Positions 60,695-64,000 of a stretch of DNA of 64,000 nt are shown here, in pieces. The notes under the pieces were generated by a model. The model did not search any database and was not told where the DNA came from. It was given only the letters and a program-made list of their open reading frames with translations. Where the stretch lies: assembly GCF_030272615.1 (NCBI RefSeq), contig NC_081406.1, forward strand, positions 240,550,422-240,614,421, in the 5' to 3' direction. Position 1 is the stretch's first letter; each line of letters opens with the position of its first letter. Origin of the DNA: Cryptomeria japonica (lineage: Eukaryota > Streptophyta > Pinopsida > Cupressales > Cupressaceae). The position numbers and the translations under genes were made by a program.

Positions 60695-62153
60695 TGTAGA
60701 TTAGGAAATTGAAAATCATCAAAACAATAGCAATTAGGACAACCACAAAACCTAAAGCTGCTATAAAAGCAATCCTAATCCAATCAATGAAGACATAAAG
60801 ACAAGATATTCAAATCAAATGAAATCAAAGCAAACCAGCGCAGATATCTCCTTCATGTGGCTCCATTGTTCTTCTTTCACCTTCAAATTTGATGTGGATC
60901 TCACCTACAAGTGCAAAATGCAAGTGGAAAGCAAGTTGTTGATGAAATTCACAGTATAAGGTTACTTGAAAATGTGATTGATTCCCCCTTTCATTGAAGA
61001 AAATCATCCAATTTATAGACAAATTAGAGAGAGGACAAGATTAGCATGAAGAGATTTGAAAGAAAATTCAAATCAAGAATGGCAAAATTATGACAAATGT
61101 ATGACAATTTCTATGCAAGGTGTATGACAAATTATGACAAATTATGACAAGATTGAAATGCCATTCCCATGACAAAAGGAAAAGAGAAAATAGCCTCCAT
61201 GATTGTAACAAATGGAAGCATAAACATAGGAGAAAATGAGGGAATGAAATTAGGGGAAATATTAGAAAAATAAAAGAAAAATAGGAGAAATAGAAATTAG
61301 GAATTAGGAGAAATTAGCAAATTAGAAAATTGAGGAAAAAGGTAAAATAGAAATTAGGTGAATTAATTAATAGGTTTTCATCCATTAATTAATTCATGAA
61401 AGAGACCTAGGACTAAATAAATAGATTTATTTAACCCACAAAGAAGAAGAAAAGGATTAAATGAACAAATCATAAAACCCTAGAAATAAGAGGACAAGGA
61501 ATTAGGTCAAGACAACAAGAAATTAATGTAGGTTCGATCATGATTCTGATTGACAAAGGACCAATGTTGATAAATGATTGAGATTGGTTGACAAAAATCA
61601 ATGAAAAGTTGACCAAGATTGACAAGGAGATCAAATTGATAGGCACCAATTGACGAGGAACAATCACTAATCGATCCAAATTGACATGATTGAAAAGGAC
61701 AAGGATCGATGACAAATCAATTGCAAAATGACAAGATTGAGAAGGACAAAGATCGATGATGAATCGATCACAAAATGATGAGATTGACAAGTTGATAATC
61801 GCAAATGATTACTAACAAGCTAAAGATGATTGAAAGATTGACAAGAGGACAAAACCCTAATTCTATCATCGATTAGGATTGACGATGTCCAAAATGATGA
61901 TAAATGAGCACGCACCATGATGCGACAGGATAAGATCGACCAAAATCATGACTGAAGATTGCTATCGACAAGACCTAATTCGAAAGCGAGAAAAATGAGG
62001 AATGCAGAAGGAGGAGTCGATGCTCGCAAATGATAAAGACCAAGTGCGCAATATAGAAGAAATGTTAATGTGACGCAAGAACCCTAAAATAAAGCAATGA
62101 GCGAAATGTTAAAGTATGACTCCACAAGCATTGACCATTTTTAGATGTCTACA
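60695..62153 (-). repeat. 5' LTR of nested non-autonomous LTR element
   Basis: 1459 bp, TGTAGATTAGG...GATGTCTACA. TSD CCTAT follows at 62154-62158. Confidence 0.92.
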
Positions 62154-62323
62154 CCTATGACTCTGTTTTCTTTGAAAATTCTGATCCTTTCAACTTTTTC
62201 TTTAGACATCTTGGTTTCTTGAACAAGGACCACATCTAGTTTATGATGTCTGATGACATTCCGTAACACATCCTGCTTATGGGGGGCATTTAGCCCTCTG
62301 ATATTCTAGGATATAATCTTCAT
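62154..62323 (-). pseudogene. LINE ORF2, N-terminal endonuclease part
   Basis: ATG 62323 starts MKIIS-stop-NIRGLN, matching the K-I-x-SWNIRGL start of plant LINE apurinic-type endonucleases, with Trp changed to TAG. Then LVQETK with the catalytic Glu. It overlaps the end of ORF1 by 47 nt in another frame. It is cut at 62154 by the LTR element and continues at 51520. Confidence 0.88.
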
Positions 62324-63836
62324 ATTTTAACTGGGGATAGGGCTGACTCCTATCATTAAGTTCATCCTTGTTTGATTTTCCTTCTCTCGACCCGGGTACC
62401 CGGAGGATTTCATCTAGCATATGCACACTTTGGGTAGGGGTTTTACAGAGGAGAGGCTTTGGGCTTCCATTAGTTAAAAGCAATAAGGGCTTAGAATCAG
62501 AAGGGTCTTGGGCTTCATTAAAGTTTGTGTTGGCTGATTTAGAGAGTGAAGAGGCTGGATAGGATTCTTCCTTCTCCTAGCTAGCTGATCCATCCTTTTG
62601 GTCCAGAATGGTTTCATCCTTCTCCTGACTAATAGTTTCATTCTCCTGAGCTTTTGGGTTTTCTTTATTGATCAACTCAATTCTTGGCTCTACTTCTTTA
62701 GAGCTCTCTGGTGGGTCATTGGAACAAACACAATCCTATTTATCATTGCTGCTACTCCCAGTCCTCTTGACTTCATTCATAAGTTTCGTTGCATCCTTTT
62801 TTTGATTACTCTCAGATATTGATGAATCTACTTTTTTGTTTGTCATTTGCCAAATCTTTTTGTTCTTAGAGTTACTATCAGTCTTGAGTTCCTTGCCTTT
62901 CTTGAGTGGACAAGATTTTTCCCAATGCCCCAATTTTTTGCAGTGGAAACAGGCAAACGGTAGAGATTCATATTCAATAGCTTGGGACCATTTTCCTAGT
63001 TTAGATATGATATCTATGGATTGAGGCATATCTGTCATTTGGTTAACACTTACACAAATGCAAGCAAAGACTAACCTTGATTTAGCCGCCATCATCGGGT
63101 CAATCGATAAGAGTTCTCCAAAGGATTTCGCAATGCCCTTGAAAAATTCCTCATTCTAGTATTTGAGTGGGAGACCTAGGAGGCATGTCCAGACTGGCAC
63201 AGAAACGAAGAAGGATTCATCCAGGATGAGATTCGGGGCCCATTTCTGGAGAGCCAGGGAAGACTTGCCAAACATCCAGGGGCCTTCACAGAGAGCTTTG
63301 TTCATGTCTTCTTCAGAGTTGAAAGCGAAGGTAAAAAACCCTCTAGGCAGGGCCGCCACTTCCACTTGTCCTTTAACCATCCATTTTCTCCTTATGAAAT
63401 TCCTAACATCATCAATGTTAGGCCTAAAGCCAGAGAATCATCCCACTAAGGTCATAGATAGGCCAGCTATAGTCATATCGACTACTTTGTCCGGAACGGA
63501 AATAGCGACTAGACCAGAGGTGGGGTTTGAAATGTTCATTACTTCTGGAAGCCCAGATTTAACCAGTGGCTTCACTCCAAAGAGCGAAGACCATTTTTTC
63601 CATTTTCCTCTGTTGTGTGGGTCCCCGGGGATTGAATCTTTTTCTTCTCCCGGTTTTTCTTTTTCCTTGTCCTCTTTTGACCGTTGACATGTCTGACCTT
63701 CTGCCTGCATGCTAGATTCGATCCCAGGGGAACAACAGTTTCCAGCAAATATGCCATCCCCAAGAATTCTGCCATTTCCCAATTTGAAATTTGGGATTCC
63801 CGCTCCTTTTTGCTCCGCTCCTTTTCGCTCCATCAT
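62277..63836 (-). pseudogene. LINE ORF1, DUF4283-like and CCHC zinc knuckle
   Basis: One frame of 520 codons from ATG 63836 to the stop at 62277, interrupted by stops at 63438, 63156, 62736 and 62577 without frameshift. The middle (about residues 155-250) has FFTFAFNSEEDMNKALCEGP and WMFGKSSLALQKW, typical of the DUF4283 domain of plant LINE ORF1 proteins. CFHCKKLGHWEKSC (about 62950-62910) is a CX2CX4HX4C knuckle. The C-terminal part is acidic and Ser/Lys-rich. The family binds element RNA. The leader from the element's 5' end to the ATG is only 19 nt. Confidence 0.88.
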
Positions 63837-63855
63837 GTTGGTCTGCTCATCTTTA

Positions 63856-63872
63856 CATGAGTTTGTATAGTT
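63856..63872. repeat. LINE target-site duplication, right copy
   Basis: Identical to 45603-45619 over 17 bp. Confidence 0.9.
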
Positions 63873-64000
63873 GCCATTGATGTTGAACTTGGTTATCTAG
63901 ATGGATGTTGGTCTAGATATGCTCTTGGTTGTTGCAGATTTATGTTATATATTTAGGGTGGTATAGAATGATTTTTGTACCCTCTAGATAGGTTGCTGAT
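63873..64000. other. Right-edge flank, unassigned
   Basis: 128 bp of sequence outside the LINE. Too short to classify. Confidence 0.4.

Larger units (their letters stand above)
51521..62153 (-). mobile_element. Non-autonomous LTR element with a low-complexity ORF, nested in the LINE
   Basis: LTRs 51521-52978 (1458 bp) and 60695-62153 (1459 bp); TSD CCTAT at 51516-51520 and 62154-62158. On the minus strand the PBS TGGTGAACCCAACGT (60690-60676) follows the 5' LTR, and a PPT (AAAGAGGGGCAAAA) at 52992-52979 precedes the 3' LTR. The 7.7-kb interior has no gag core, reverse transcriptase or integrase that I can recognise, only a decayed frame at 58571-55680. The PBS is almost the same as that of the 28.7-36.3 kb element, suggesting a shared Gypsy-type lineage. 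The LTR sequences differ. Confidence 0.9.
45620..63855 (-). mobile_element. Full-length plant L1-type LINE, split by an LTR element
   Basis: Bounded by the 17-bp TSD. Without the 10.6-kb LTR element and its target duplication it is about 7.6 kb. On the minus strand it has a 19-nt leader, ORF1 (63836-62277), ORF2 (62323-47506 minus the insertion), ORF3 (47516-45789) and a 3' region of about 170 bp ending in a very short A tail (ATTAATCAAAA). The order nucleic-acid-binding ORF1, then endonuclease-reverse transcriptase-RNase H, is that of plant L1 elements. The third ORF is not expected. Decay is mainly by nonsense codons, with one frameshift noted in ORF2. Confidence 0.92.

Overview
The window is nuclear DNA from a large, repeat-dominated plant genome, plausibly a gymnosperm. 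Everything recognisable is a plant transposable element, a satellite or a microsatellite, and no intact host gene, tRNA or rRNA is visible. The species cannot be named from the sequence. Nearly every coding region is a relic with nonsense codons. Boundaries were set by eye from terminal repeats, target-site duplications (TSDs), primer-binding sites (PBSs) and polypurine tracts (PPTs).

Layout. 69-1265: solo Gypsy-type LTR, minus orientation, TSD GTAGT. 1291-3803: purine microsatellites, a BTB/POZ gene fragment and a satellite of 20-bp palindromic units. 3888-11172: complete but dead Ty1/copia element on the minus strand, TSD AAAAT. 11185-11570: simple repeats and a 29-bp minisatellite. 12443-13662: remnant of a CACTA (En/Spm) Tnp2-type transposase whose exon-intron structure can still be read. 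15660-20125: tandem array of a 1.16-kb purine-rich unit, interrupted by a copia solo LTR (17042-18404).

21015-42935: composite copia locus of the form LTR-internal-LTR-internal-LTR, with TSD TTTTA only at the outer ends. Its second internal region holds a Gypsy-type element that carries gag but no polymerase (28699-36253, TSD CAATG) and a small non-coding LTR element (37149-39496) bounded by a microhomology deletion.

45603-63872: full-length plant L1-type LINE on the minus strand with a 17-bp TSD. It has ORF1 (DUF4283-like plus zinc knuckle), ORF2 (endonuclease, reverse transcriptase, RNase H) and, unexpectedly, a third long reading frame that overlaps the end of ORF2. Its endonuclease region is split by a 10.6-kb LTR element (51521-62153, TSD CCTAT) that encodes only a decayed low-complexity protein.

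The loci form a nested insertion history. The copia and LINE insertions are the older layer. The Gypsy-like elements inserted into them later. Purine-rich tandem repeats lie between. The most unusual items are the LINE third ORF, the two polymerase-less LTR elements with long ORFs, the three-LTR composite, and the tandem unit containing a degenerate telomere-like heptamer tract.
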